Positions 51,586-59,675 of a DNA stretch of 64,000 nt are shown in pieces (the stretch's first letter is position 1; the number at the start of each line of letters is the position of its first letter). The DNA lies in the NCBI RefSeq assembly GCF_938039215.1, contig NZ_CALHVI010000033.1, positions 24,460 to 88,459 on the forward strand, given 5' to 3'. Position numbers and translations under genes: made by a program. The notes under the pieces were generated by a model. It had not been told where the DNA came from. It worked only from the letters and a program-made list of their open reading frames with translations, and did no database searches. The DNA is from an uncultured Porphyromonas sp. Its GTDB lineage: Bacteria > Bacteroidota > Bacteroidia > Bacteroidales > Porphyromonadaceae.

Positions 51586-52152
51586 CTAGAGCTTCCCTAC
51601 GAGGTCGATGCTAGGCGTGAGGGTAGCGTCCCCTTCCTGCCACTTAGCGGGGCAGACCTGACCTGGGTGTTCGTAGACGAACTTAGCAGCCTTGACCTTA
51701 CGGAGGAGCTCGCTAGCGTCACGACCGATCCCGTTGTCGTGGATCTCAGCTACCTTGAGGACACCGTCGGGGTTGTAGAGGAAGGTACCACGATAAGCCT
51801 GACCTGCTTCTTCGATCATGACACCGTGAGCACGAGCTAGGTCGAAGGTCATGTCAGCAAGCATCGTGTATTCGATCTTGGCGATCGTATCCGTAGCATC
51901 AGCCCAAGCCTTGTGGACGAAGTGGGAGTCCGTGCTTACGGAGAAGACTTCTACGCCCAGACGCTGAAGCTCTGCGTAGTGATCCTGAAGGTCTGCAAGC
52001 TCCGTAGGGCAAACGAAGGTGAAGTCACCGGGATAGAAGAAGAGGATGCTCCACTTACCCTTGAGGTCTTCGCTAGATACTTCGAAGAAACCCTTGTCCT
52101 TGCGGAAAGCATTGACCTTAAATTCTGGGAGCTGGCTGTTGATGATGCTCAT
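51586..52152 (-). CDS. ahpC: Alkyl hydroperoxide reductase subunit C (2-Cys peroxiredoxin)
   Basis: AhpC reduces hydrogen peroxide and organic peroxides in the cytosol. The 188-residue protein has the peroxidatic Cys48 (FYPGDFTFVCPTE) and the resolving Cys167 (GQVCPAKW), and the usual length. It is paired with its reductase ahpF. A TAnnTTTG box lies 59 bp upstream. I did not see an OxyR-type operator that I could defend. Confidence 0.98.
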   Translation of the reverse strand: MSIINSQLPEFKVNAFRKDKGFFEVSSEDLKGKWSILFFYPGDFTFVCPTELADLQDHYAELQRLGVEVFSVSTDSHFVHKAWADATDTIAKIEYTMLADMTFDLARAHGVMIEEAGQAYRGTFLYNPDGVLKVAEIHDNGIGRDASELLRKVKAAKFVYEHPGQVCPAKWQEGDATLTPSIDLVGKL

Positions 52153-52210
52153 AGTCTGTTATTCTGAATTCTTTTTGATGATGATGGTACTGCTGTACCT
52201 GATTTGCCTG

Positions 52211-52218
52211 CAAAGGTA
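52211..52218 (-). promoter_or_regulatory. Bacteroidota-type -7 promoter box for ahpCF
   Basis: The minus strand reads TACCTTTG, 59 bp before the ahpC ATG. The next ~120 bp upstream hold no recognised feature before the repeat array. Confidence 0.65.
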
Positions 52219-52345
52219 GAGGAAGAAGCTTCGCCCTCCAATTCGTTCTGTTTATTCACAGATAAACGCCATGTATCACCCACCCTTTTTCGGGGCTATT
52301 TCTTGAGGGGTCTTTACCCTAAGAAGGGGGCGATCGGGAGCACTG

Positions 52346-52450
52346 CTTCGGAAGGGCTCCAGAAAAACTTACTGTGGGTCGTCGATGCGACCTACCGTGG
52401 GTCGCAAGTGAAACCTACTGTAGGTTTTTTCGACGACCTACCGTGGATCG
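52346..52450 (-). repeat. 23-bp-period palindrome array, family A copy 4
   Basis: Palindrome centres lie at 52373, 52396, 52419 and 52442. Units include CGACCTACCGTGGGTCG and AAACCTACTGTAGGTTTTTT. A ninth-base palindrome of other sequence, CTTCGGAAG, is centred at 52350, exactly one step earlier. Orientation is opposite to copies 2, 3, 5 and 6. The array lies upstream of ahpC and downstream of the FHA gene. Confidence 0.9.
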
Positions 52451-52560
52451 TTTTTGAGGCTCAAAGAACGAGGGGATGCGAGCGTGCAGAAGAGAAGAAG
52501 TGCCACCACTAAGCGGGCTCTTCTTCGGGCTAGTGCCCTGATCGTTTGGTTTTAGCTGTT

Positions 52561-52605
52561 CCTTAGCTCGGGGGAGAGGGATCTCCCCCCCTTGGAGAAC
52601 TAAGG
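52561..52605 (-). terminator. Hairpin at the end of the FHA gene
   Basis: GGGGGAGA pairs with TCTCCCCC around GGGA, enclosed by CCTTAG/CTAAGG. It directly abuts the TAG stop codon at 52606. On the minus strand no strong T-run follows. Confidence 0.6.
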
Positions 52606-53154
52606 CTAAGACTCCTCGATAGAGAGGTCTTCGGAGAGGGGTTCATCACTGAAGATCACCGACGTAGCCCCCAGTGTCAAGACATCCCCCGTCTGGAGGT
52701 AGCGCCATTCACGTGGCTGAAGCAGTTCGCCGGCGATGAACGTCCCCACCCGACTGTCGTCATCGGCGAGCGCAAAGCGGAGCTTGCCCGTGCGCCCTTC
52801 GGTGACCTTGATGACAGCGTGGTGGCGGTCCATGCTCGGATCGGAAGTGATGATCGGGATATCCGTCTGGGTATCCTTATTGCGTCGGCCTATGCCATTG
52901 AGGCCGAGGTAGAGGGGGAAGAGCTGCTTGTAGCCGAAGACATTCTCCACGACGACAAGATGTCCGACAGCCTTGCGAGCAGCCTTCTTCTCCCCCTTGC
53001 CACTAGGCTGACGTAGGCGTAGATTGAGCTGGTGCGTACAGCTCGGACAGATGAGCGAGAGGCGGTCGCCCCCTTCGGCACGTAGCTCTTCGATGCGCTC
53101 TCGTGTCAGAGGGATCGCCGTATCACACTTGGGGCAAAAGATCTTCTTCATCAC
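52606..53154 (-). CDS. Zinc-ribbon plus FHA-domain protein
   Basis: FHA domains bind phosphothreonine peptides. The 182-residue cytosolic protein begins with a zinc ribbon (Cys7-x2-Cys10 and Cys36-x2-Cys39), then a basic linker, then an FHA domain from about residue 68 (YLGLNGIGRRNKDTQTDIPI, then SDPSMDRHHAVIKV). No kinase gene lies nearby. It starts 8 bp after the S41 protease stop, so the two are translated from one message. Confidence 0.85.
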   Translation of the reverse strand: MMKKIFCPKCDTAIPLTRERIEELRAEGGDRLSLICPSCTHQLNLRLRQPSGKGEKKAARKAVGHLVVVENVFGYKQLFPLYLGLNGIGRRNKDTQTDIPIITSDPSMDRHHAVIKVTEGRTGKLRFALADDDSRVGTFIAGELLQPREWRYLQTGDVLTLGATSVIFSDEPLSEDLSIEES

Positions 53155-53162
53155 CTACCACT

Positions 53163-54875
53163 TTACTTACCTGAAGCAGGAGCTCCAGACTTGGGTTCTG
53201 GGGCAGAGAGGATCTTACGGTAGCGTGCCGTATCGGCGAGTAGTCCCTCGGCAGCATGCACCATCTTGTCCTCGGAGACACTACGCTCCAGCGCCCCTCT
53301 ATTGTAGTAGTAGCGGGTGAGGATGGCAGCCGTGAGGTACTGCTCGATGTAGGGACGATGGTACTGCAGGTCGTGCTTGAGATCTGGGACGAAGAGCTTC
53401 TGCAGGGTCTCGAAGGCTTCCTTGCTCTTAGCGTAATAGCCCTCGAAGCGTGCTAGTTCCTCGAGCTTCTTCAGCTCCTTACTGCTCTGACGATCGTAGT
53501 CGAACTTCTTGTCGATCATGCGCTGAGAGAAGTCAGCATAGTCCGCCTCGGAGAGCTTGAAGTCCTTAGGAGCGGGGATCGTGCGATGCTGGCGAACATA
53601 GTCGGTGATCCAGTCGAAGGCATCGTTGCTCGCTCTGAGGTAGTAGACCATCGTAGGCAGGGTGTCCACGGAGAGCGTGCTATCGGGAAGAATGCCCCCT
53701 GCGTCACGCACCTCTCTACCGGCACGGGTGTAGAAGACCTTCGTCAAGCTATCGGGCAGGATGGTAGCGCCCTTCCCCTCACGAAGCGAATGGTAGTCGA
53801 TACGCTGGATACAGCGCCCACTGGGGATGTAGTACTTCGCCGTCGTAAGCTTGATCGTCCCGTCGTAGGGGAGCTGCATCGTCGTCTGCACTAAGCCCTT
53901 GCCATAGCTCTTGACTCCCATGACGACCGCTCGGTCTAGATCCTGCAGAGCACCGCTGACGATCTCCGACGACGAAGCAGACTGCGCATTGATCAGCACC
54001 GTGAGAGGGATCTCGGTATCTAGAGGCTTGTCGGTGGTCTTATAGATGGTCTCCTGCAGACGAGCATTGCGCCCACGGGTCGTCACGACCTCTTCTCCAG
54101 CGGGGACGAAGAAGTTGACGATCTTGATCGCTTCATCGATCAGTCCGCCCCCATTGTCTCGCAGGTCGAGGATCAGTCCCTTGATGTGGTGCTTCTCCTT
54201 GAGTTCAAGGAATGCCTTCTTCACGTCACTAGCTGCGGTGTTGGGGAAGCTCGTCAGGGCGATGTAGCCATAGCCACTAGGAAGAGCTCCGTAGTAGGAG
54301 ACGGGGCTGACCTGAATTTTCTGTCTGCGGAACTCGATCTTACGGGGCTTCGTCTCGCCAGGACGCTGCACGAGGAGGGTGATCTTACTCCCAGGTGCGC
54401 CCTTGAGAGCAGCACTCACCTTATCGGAGGTGGACTTACGGAAGTCCTGACCATCTACCTCGAGGATCACATCGCCCGCACGTAGCCCAGCCAAGGCGGC
54501 GGGCATACCCTCCATGGGGTCATTGATGATGACCGTGCTGTCGGGACGCTGGGAGATGACCGAGCCGATCCCTCCGTAGGCTCCCGTGGTGAGGAGCTTC
54601 AGCTTGTCGCTGTCCTCTGCCGAATAGTACTCCGTATAGGGATCGAGACTCTCAAGCATATTGTCTAGACCGATGCGACTCAGACGCTTGATATCGATGG
54701 AGTCTACAAAGAAGCGGTCTAGCAGTGCCAGCGATGAACCGAAGACATCGACCGCCTGCACGTAGTTGAACTTATTATCTTTCTTCTTCTCTGCCGTCCC
54801 CTTCGTCTGTGCGGAGAGTGGGGCTAGAGTAAGCAAGCCTAGGGTGAGGCTAAGTAGCTTCGTCCAATAGCTCAT
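53163..54875 (-). CDS. C-terminal processing protease (S41 family) with PDZ domain
   Basis: S41 proteases are periplasmic Ser-Lys proteases that trim envelope proteins. The 570-residue precursor has a signal peptide (MSYWTKLLSLTLGLLTLAPLSAQ), a PDZ domain (about residues 85-170: GIGSVISQRPDSTVII, AGLRAGDVILEVDGQ) and the catalytic core with INAQSASSSEIVSGAL (about residue 295) and Lys in KSYGKGLVQT (about 325). A helical C-terminal extension follows. The ATG at 54875 is chosen by the signal peptide. It belongs to the unit from the acyl-CoA ligase to the FHA gene. Confidence 0.93.
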   Translation of the reverse strand: MSYWTKLLSLTLGLLTLAPLSAQTKGTAEKKKDNKFNYVQAVDVFGSSLALLDRFFVDSIDIKRLSRIGLDNMLESLDPYTEYYSAEDSDKLKLLTTGAYGGIGSVISQRPDSTVIINDPMEGMPAALAGLRAGDVILEVDGQDFRKSTSDKVSAALKGAPGSKITLLVQRPGETKPRKIEFRRQKIQVSPVSYYGALPSGYGYIALTSFPNTAASDVKKAFLELKEKHHIKGLILDLRDNGGGLIDEAIKIVNFFVPAGEEVVTTRGRNARLQETIYKTTDKPLDTEIPLTVLINAQSASSSEIVSGALQDLDRAVVMGVKSYGKGLVQTTMQLPYDGTIKLTTAKYYIPSGRCIQRIDYHSLREGKGATILPDSLTKVFYTRAGREVRDAGGILPDSTLSVDTLPTMVYYLRASNDAFDWITDYVRQHRTIPAPKDFKLSEADYADFSQRMIDKKFDYDRQSSKELKKLEELARFEGYYAKSKEAFETLQKLFVPDLKHDLQYHRPYIEQYLTAAILTRYYYNRGALERSVSEDKMVHAAEGLLADTARYRKILSAPEPKSGAPASGK

Positions 54876-54949
54876 ATCAGGATGGTTGGGGGGATTTGTT
54901 CGTAATTCTTCTTCCATTGGGTGAGGGCTGGTACGCCCCTACCCCTTCC

Positions 54950-55651
54950 TTAGGCTCGATCGCCAAAGATCGCTGAACCGATACGTATCAGGGTCGCTCC
55001 CTCACGGAGCGCTAGGGGATAGTCCCCACTCATACCCATAGAGAGCTCTGTGAAGAGCTCTGGCTCCAGCAAGAGTCCCGAGGTACGTAGCTCCTCGAAG
55101 AGTCGGTGCACCGTGGCAAACTCCTCTAGGATCATCGCCTCATCCTCCACGTGACTAGCCATAGCCATGAGGCCATGGAGGGCTACACCACGGTACAGGT
55201 CGGGCTGCTCCTTGATACGGGAGACTAAGTCTCGGACTTCCTCGGGCGTGAAGCCACTCTTGGTCTCTTCCTGCGCTACGTGCACCTCCAGTAGGATGGG
55301 GATGGTACGACCTACCCGCTGAGCCTGACGGCATATCTCCGCAAGGAGACGCTCCGAGGTCACACTCTCGATCATACTGATGAAGGGTGCGATGTACTTG
55401 ACCTTATTCGTCTGGAGCGGACCTATGAAGTGCCAGACGATATCGGGATAAGTATCATGGAGCTGCTCCCACTTCTCTACCAGCTCCTGCACACGGCTCT
55501 CGCCGAAGAGTCGCTGCCCAGCCGCATAGGCCATCTCGATATAGGAAGCGGGATGGAACTTCGATACCGCCACGAGCCTAGCCTCTGGGGTTAGGCTCTG
55601 GTGGATCGAGGAGAGACGCTGAGCGATATCCTCACTGCTGAGGGGCTTCAT
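54950..55651 (-). CDS. YggS-family pyridoxal phosphate-binding protein
   Basis: YggS/PLPBP proteins hold PLP in an alanine-racemase-like barrel and help vitamin B6 balance; they have no proven enzyme activity. The 233-residue protein has the PLP lysine Lys31 (LVAVSKFHP), the motif FGESRVQELVEK, WHFIGPLQTNK and the C-terminal SMGMSGDYPLALREGATLIRIG. It overlaps the DUF4494 gene by 20 bp, which implies translational coupling. Confidence 0.94.
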   Translation of the reverse strand: MKPLSSEDIAQRLSSIHQSLTPEARLVAVSKFHPASYIEMAYAAGQRLFGESRVQELVEKWEQLHDTYPDIVWHFIGPLQTNKVKYIAPFISMIESVTSERLLAEICRQAQRVGRTIPILLEVHVAQEETKSGFTPEEVRDLVSRIKEQPDLYRGVALHGLMAMASHVEDEAMILEEFATVHRLFEELRTSGLLLEPELFTELSMGMSGDYPLALREGATLIRIGSAIFGDRA

Positions 55652-56078
55652 AGCGGTAAACGTCTAGGATCTGCGTGTCGGTGATGGAAGCGATCTCGTA
55701 GGCAGCCATCTGCCCATCGAGCTGTGCGGTGAGCTCGGTAGCTGCGCTCAGCAGAGCATCGGACTGCACGATCATCGTGGCAGCGGTCTTCTTCTCTGTG
55801 CCGCTCTTCTCATCGATGGTGATGAAGTTCACCTTAGCTCGGTAGAAGCGCTCGTGCTCGGGGTTCTCGCTGAGGAAGAGCTCAGCGATACGAGCTCGAC
55901 GGATATTGACCACCTCCAGCTCACCTACGGAGACAAAGGGTGTCACTTCCTTGATGATACGGGCCTCAGCCTCGGTGAAACTCAGGGCATCAACGAGGTA
56001 GCTCTCGGAGACCTTCTTCATGCCCATGGAGTCAGCCTGACGCTCATAGGATACTTTGCATTCGAACCAATAGTTCAT
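55632..56078 (-). CDS. DUF4494 protein
   Basis: This 148-residue cytosolic protein matches DUF4494, a small Bacteroidota family (WFECKVSYERQADSMGMKKVSESYLVDALSFTEAEARI is its N-terminal region, read in two parts at residues 4-20 and 21-41). Function is unknown. It overlaps the next gene by 20 bp and follows the acyl-CoA ligase by 37 bp. Confidence 0.85.
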   Translation of the reverse strand: MNYWFECKVSYERQADSMGMKKVSESYLVDALSFTEAEARIIKEVTPFVSVGELEVVNIRRARIAELFLSENPEHERFYRAKVNFITIDEKSGTEKKTAATMIVQSDALLSAATELTAQLDGQMAAYEIASITDTQILDVYRYEAPQQ

Positions 56079-56115
56079 CGTCTTCTATCTGGGTTGTTTA
56101 CTTATTCGTTGTTGA

Positions 56116-57939
56116 TTATTCTTCGTACATGCTGGCGATCTCGGCAGCATAAAGCTCAGCGACGACCTTGCGTCGTACCTTGAGCGTATTGGTGAGCTCC
56201 CCACGCTCGACGGTGAAGGGCTCGGTGAGGAGGTGGAACTTCTTGACCTTCTCGTACTGAGCCACGGACTTGAGGTTCTGCTCCAGATGTGCCATGACCA
56301 TACGGTGTACCTCGTGGTGGACGGCAAGCTCGGCATCGCTCAGTCCCTCCTCGATACCACGAAGCCGAGCTTCCCGACGGAGGGCATCCCAGTTGGGATA
56401 GATCAGTGCACTGACGAACTTATAGCCATCGGCGATGACTGCCACTTGCTCGAAGAGGGGATCTACGGTGAGCAAGCCTTCGATCATCTGCGGAGCGATG
56501 TACTTCCCGTTGGCCGTCTTGAAGAGGTCCTTGATACGCTCCGTGAAGTAGAGCACATCGCCCACCATGCGACCCGAGTCCCCCGTACGGAAGAAGCCAT
56601 CGGGAGTGAAGGCTTCGGCATTTGCCTCGGGGTTGTTGTAGTAGCCACGAGTCACCGAGGGACCCTTGATCAGGATCTCGCTGGTCTCGGGATCGATCTT
56701 CACCTCTAGCGAAGGCATGATCGTACCGATGGAGTCGAGGTCAAAGCCACGCATAGGCTGGGAGCTGACCGTCGCAGTCGTCTCGGTGAGTCCATAGCCG
56801 ACGCACATAGGCACGTTGATGGAGCGGAAGAAGCGAGAGATCTCGGGAGAGACAGAAGCTCCTGCCGTGGGGAAGAAGCGTCCTCGCTGCAGACCGATCG
56901 CCTTCTTCACCTTCGCAAAGAGGATCTTGTCGTAGGCTTGATAGAGCAGACGGAGGAAGATCGATGGGGTCTTCCCCTCGTTGATATAGTCGAAGAAGTA
57001 GCGGTCCCCCGTACGGATGGCATGACGCATCACACGGCGAAGGGGGGAGGGTGTGCGGTTGATCTTCTCTTGGACTCCGATATAGACCTTCTCCCAGAAG
57101 CGGGGCACATTGCCCATCATCGTGGGGCGAACGGCAGGTAGAGCATCGAGGATGCGCTTCGGGTCACTGAGGATGGCCACCTGACAGCCCATGCTGAGGC
57201 AGAGGTAAGACCAAGCCTTCTCGAAGATATGATTCAGTGGGAGGAAGCACATCGAGACATCCCGATTGGTGATGAAGGGGTACTTCAGCTGGTGCGCATA
57301 GATCTGCTCGATGAAGTTGCTATGATGAAGCATCACCCCCTTACTACGTCCCGTAGTGCCCGAGGTGTAGATGATCACGGCAAGGTCCGTGGCTAGAGCT
57401 TGGCTAGCGGTGACCGTAGCCTTATTCTCATAGGCTACGGCATCGCCTCGACGGATGAACTCATCATAGTACATCGAGGTCGTATCTCCTGGGGCGAGCA
57501 CTACCTCGGGATCGAAGATCACCAGCCGACGTAGACAGCCTCCTCGCTGCTGGACTTCGTAGGCATTGTTGTACTGGAACTGCCCGCCCACAAACATCGT
57601 CTCTACACCAGCATCCTGGACGATGAACTCGACTTGGTCGGGTGTACTCGTAGCGTAGAGAGGTACCGAGACCCCTCGCATCATGAAGAGACCGAGTTCG
57701 GCAGCGATACATCCCACACGGTTGGGCGAATAGATCCCCACACGCTCTCCAGGCTGGAGCTGCAGATAGGCAAGGCCCTTGGCAGCGGCGAGACAGAGAT
57801 CAGCGACCTGCTGACCGCTGAGCTTCTCCCAGCGTTCGTTTCGCTTGTTGTAGTAGCGGAGGATCGTCTTATTCGGATAGCGAACACGGAACTGATGGGG
57901 GTACTCCGCCAGATGATATTTGGGATAGGGAGAGGTCAT
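56116..57939 (-). CDS. Long-chain acyl-CoA synthetase (AMP-binding)
   Basis: This enzyme activates fatty acids to acyl-CoA through an acyl-AMP intermediate. The 607-residue protein has the AMP-binding P-loop IIYTSGTTGRSKGVMLHH (about residues 193-210), the Y-G-L-T-E-T motif in CVGYGLTETTATV, the hinge region FRTGDSGRMVGD and KDLFKTANGKYIAPQ. It is membrane-associated in related FadD15-type enzymes, but no membrane segment is evident. It is the first gene of a five-gene unit and has a TAnnTTTG promoter. Confidence 0.93.
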   Translation of the reverse strand: MTSPYPKYHLAEYPHQFRVRYPNKTILRYYNKRNERWEKLSGQQVADLCLAAAKGLAYLQLQPGERVGIYSPNRVGCIAAELGLFMMRGVSVPLYATSTPDQVEFIVQDAGVETMFVGGQFQYNNAYEVQQRGGCLRRLVIFDPEVVLAPGDTTSMYYDEFIRRGDAVAYENKATVTASQALATDLAVIIYTSGTTGRSKGVMLHHSNFIEQIYAHQLKYPFITNRDVSMCFLPLNHIFEKAWSYLCLSMGCQVAILSDPKRILDALPAVRPTMMGNVPRFWEKVYIGVQEKINRTPSPLRRVMRHAIRTGDRYFFDYINEGKTPSIFLRLLYQAYDKILFAKVKKAIGLQRGRFFPTAGASVSPEISRFFRSINVPMCVGYGLTETTATVSSQPMRGFDLDSIGTIMPSLEVKIDPETSEILIKGPSVTRGYYNNPEANAEAFTPDGFFRTGDSGRMVGDVLYFTERIKDLFKTANGKYIAPQMIEGLLTVDPLFEQVAVIADGYKFVSALIYPNWDALRREARLRGIEEGLSDAELAVHHEVHRMVMAHLEQNLKSVAQYEKVKKFHLLTEPFTVERGELTNTLKVRRKVVAELYAAEIASMYEE

Positions 57940-57996
57940 TGACTTGGTTGGTTCTTAGTGAAATGCTGGATTGTACAGACCCAGCGAACTTACACA

Positions 57997-58004
57997 CAAA
58001 GATA
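57997..58004 (-). promoter_or_regulatory. Bacteroidota-type -7 promoter box for the acyl-CoA ligase unit
   Basis: The minus strand reads TATCTTTG, 58 bp before the ATG at 57939. Between this box and the array at 58135 I see nothing definite. Confidence 0.65.
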
Positions 58005-58134
58005 ACGCAAATGCCCCACTGCACCGCCCGCCGCTTCCACCCCATCGGACGAAGAGAATCTACCCCGCTCAGGGACGGACGAAAAAGCCCCGCTACAAGG
58101 CCTCTAGACAAGGGCGCTTGGAGGGGGCAAAAAA

Positions 58135-58220
58135 CGACCTACGGTAGGTCGCAAGAAAAACCTACTGTAGGTCGTCAAGGCGACCCACCGTAGGTCGCAT
58201 CGACGACCTACGGTGGGTCC
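58135..58220 (+). repeat. 23-bp-period palindrome array, family A copy 5
   Basis: Palindrome centres lie at 58143, 58166, 58189 and 58212. Units include CGACCTACGGTAGGTCG, an A5-led CCTACTGTAGGTCG, CGACCCACCGTAGGTCG and CGACCTACGGTGGGTCC. The fourth unit keeps its GGTC end rather than a T-run. Confidence 0.9.
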
Positions 58221-58359
58221 CAAAATCGATCTTCTCATGGGCTCGTCCGAAGGGGGGCTATTCTCCCCTCGGGACACCCGCCCTATTCCCCAGCAAAAGG
58301 GGACGAGTGGCAAGGCCTGCTACCAGCGGATAGAGCCCACCGAGCCGAGCCCAGCGAGA

Positions 58360-59388
58360 TCACTTAGCAGGAAGCTTGATCGCAAAGCGTCGCACTCGGT
58401 CAAACATACGGGAGCGCTCATTCGTCTCCGGCTCGGTGACATAGAGCGAAGTGGTGCAGTCTCCGTCATTCTCCGCCTCCAGCTCACTGTCCTGATCGAT
58501 GAAGTAGAGCTTATTGCCCATCCAGATAGGGGACAGCTCACTAGCAGCGAGATCCTCGGCGAGCAGACGCTGATTCGAGCCATCGGCATTAGCGATACAG
58601 AGCGGGCCGTGGGGAAGGTCCCCGATGGACGTGTACGCTGTGAAGGCGACTTTGCTCCTATCGGGACTTGCCTGATACCACAGGTATCCGAAATCATCGG
58701 CATCTTCCTCCGGCCGTAGCTTGAGCTTGTCGCTCACACAGATGAGTTGCTTACCCGAGCGGAAGTACAAGAGCTTGCCCTTCGTGACGAACTGATCAGC
58801 TCCGGTCTCCTGCTTGTATCCAGCGAAGAACTGCTCCGCTGTATCCATATCAACATCTTTCTGGAGGCTACGACTAGCGAGGGTGAAGATATGAGTCTTC
58901 GAGAAGCTGTACCCATCCCAACTAAAGCCACTCTGGAAGATCAGCTTGCCCTTTCGGTAGACGAGGCTACTATTCTCTCCAGTACACTGATGGATACAGT
59001 CCTCCTTGTCCAGTCCGAGGTCTGCTAGGTCTTCGAGCTTAGGAGCGCCATCGGTGAAGGTGGCTTGACGGAGGGTGAGCTTGCCCTTGCGTACGACGGT
59101 GTAGTACATATGCCTGCCGTCGGGATCGAAGGTGAAGCTGAAGACTTCGTCAGGCTCTTGCAGGTGGAAGGGGACGACCATATCCTCATCGACATTGTAG
59201 AAGAAGAGGAGACTATCCTGATAAGCGATCACATGCGAAGAGGCTAGGCTGGCATAGTTTCCAAAGGGGGCTGTGACGGCATCGTCATCATTGACGGCTT
59301 CCTGCTGCTTCTGGTTCTTCCCTGGGCTGCACGCAAAGAGCATGCACAGAGCGAGGACAGAGCATATCCTCATAGAGATTGCGTTCAT
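58360..59388 (-). CDS. Lipoprotein with beta-propeller-like repeats
   Basis: The 342-residue protein has a signal peptide with lipobox LFAC (Cys20) and a mature part with repeated strand patterns such as FSFTFDPDGRHMYYTVV, WYQASPDRSKVAFTAY and ASELSPIWMGNKLYFID, which resemble TolB/WD40-like propeller blades. I cannot name the family. It lies between two family A arrays (58135 and 59534), separate from the secreted-protein genes upstream. Confidence 0.75.
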   Translation of the reverse strand: MNAISMRICSVLALCMLFACSPGKNQKQQEAVNDDDAVTAPFGNYASLASSHVIAYQDSLLFFYNVDEDMVVPFHLQEPDEVFSFTFDPDGRHMYYTVVRKGKLTLRQATFTDGAPKLEDLADLGLDKEDCIHQCTGENSSLVYRKGKLIFQSGFSWDGYSFSKTHIFTLASRSLQKDVDMDTAEQFFAGYKQETGADQFVTKGKLLYFRSGKQLICVSDKLKLRPEEDADDFGYLWYQASPDRSKVAFTAYTSIGDLPHGPLCIANADGSNQRLLAEDLAASELSPIWMGNKLYFIDQDSELEAENDGDCTTSLYVTEPETNERSRMFDRVRRFAIKLPAK

Positions 59389-59513
59389 AGGTACTTGTGT
59401 ATATGAGAATTGGTTGATAATATGTGGAATGAAAGTTCGGCTAAATCCCTAGAGGGAAGGGCTTGCTGAAGATCGCAGTCCGATCCCCCCTTCGACTGCC
59501 CTTGGTCTCGGCG

Positions 59514-59620
59514 CTCTGGGAGAGGGCGAAAACCGACCTACGGTAGGTCGCCGAAAAAACCTACAGTAGGTTTCACTTGCGACCCACGGTAGGTCGCATC
59601 GACGACCTACCGTAGGTTTT
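59514..59620 (+). repeat. 23-bp-period palindrome array, family A copy 6
   Basis: Palindrome centres lie at 59542, 59565, 59588 and 59611. Units include CGACCTACGGTAGGTCG, AAAAAACCTACAGTAGGTTT and CGACCCACGGTAGGTCG. A different palindrome, CTCTGGGAGAG, is centred at 59519, exactly one step earlier. Unit order and 6-bp linkers (CACTTG, CATCGA) match the reverse complement of copy 4. Confidence 0.92.
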
Positions 59621-59675
59621 CTTAGCACCCCATCGGGGGAGCTCTCCAACCCCTGATCTAGAGCGGGTGCGTACC

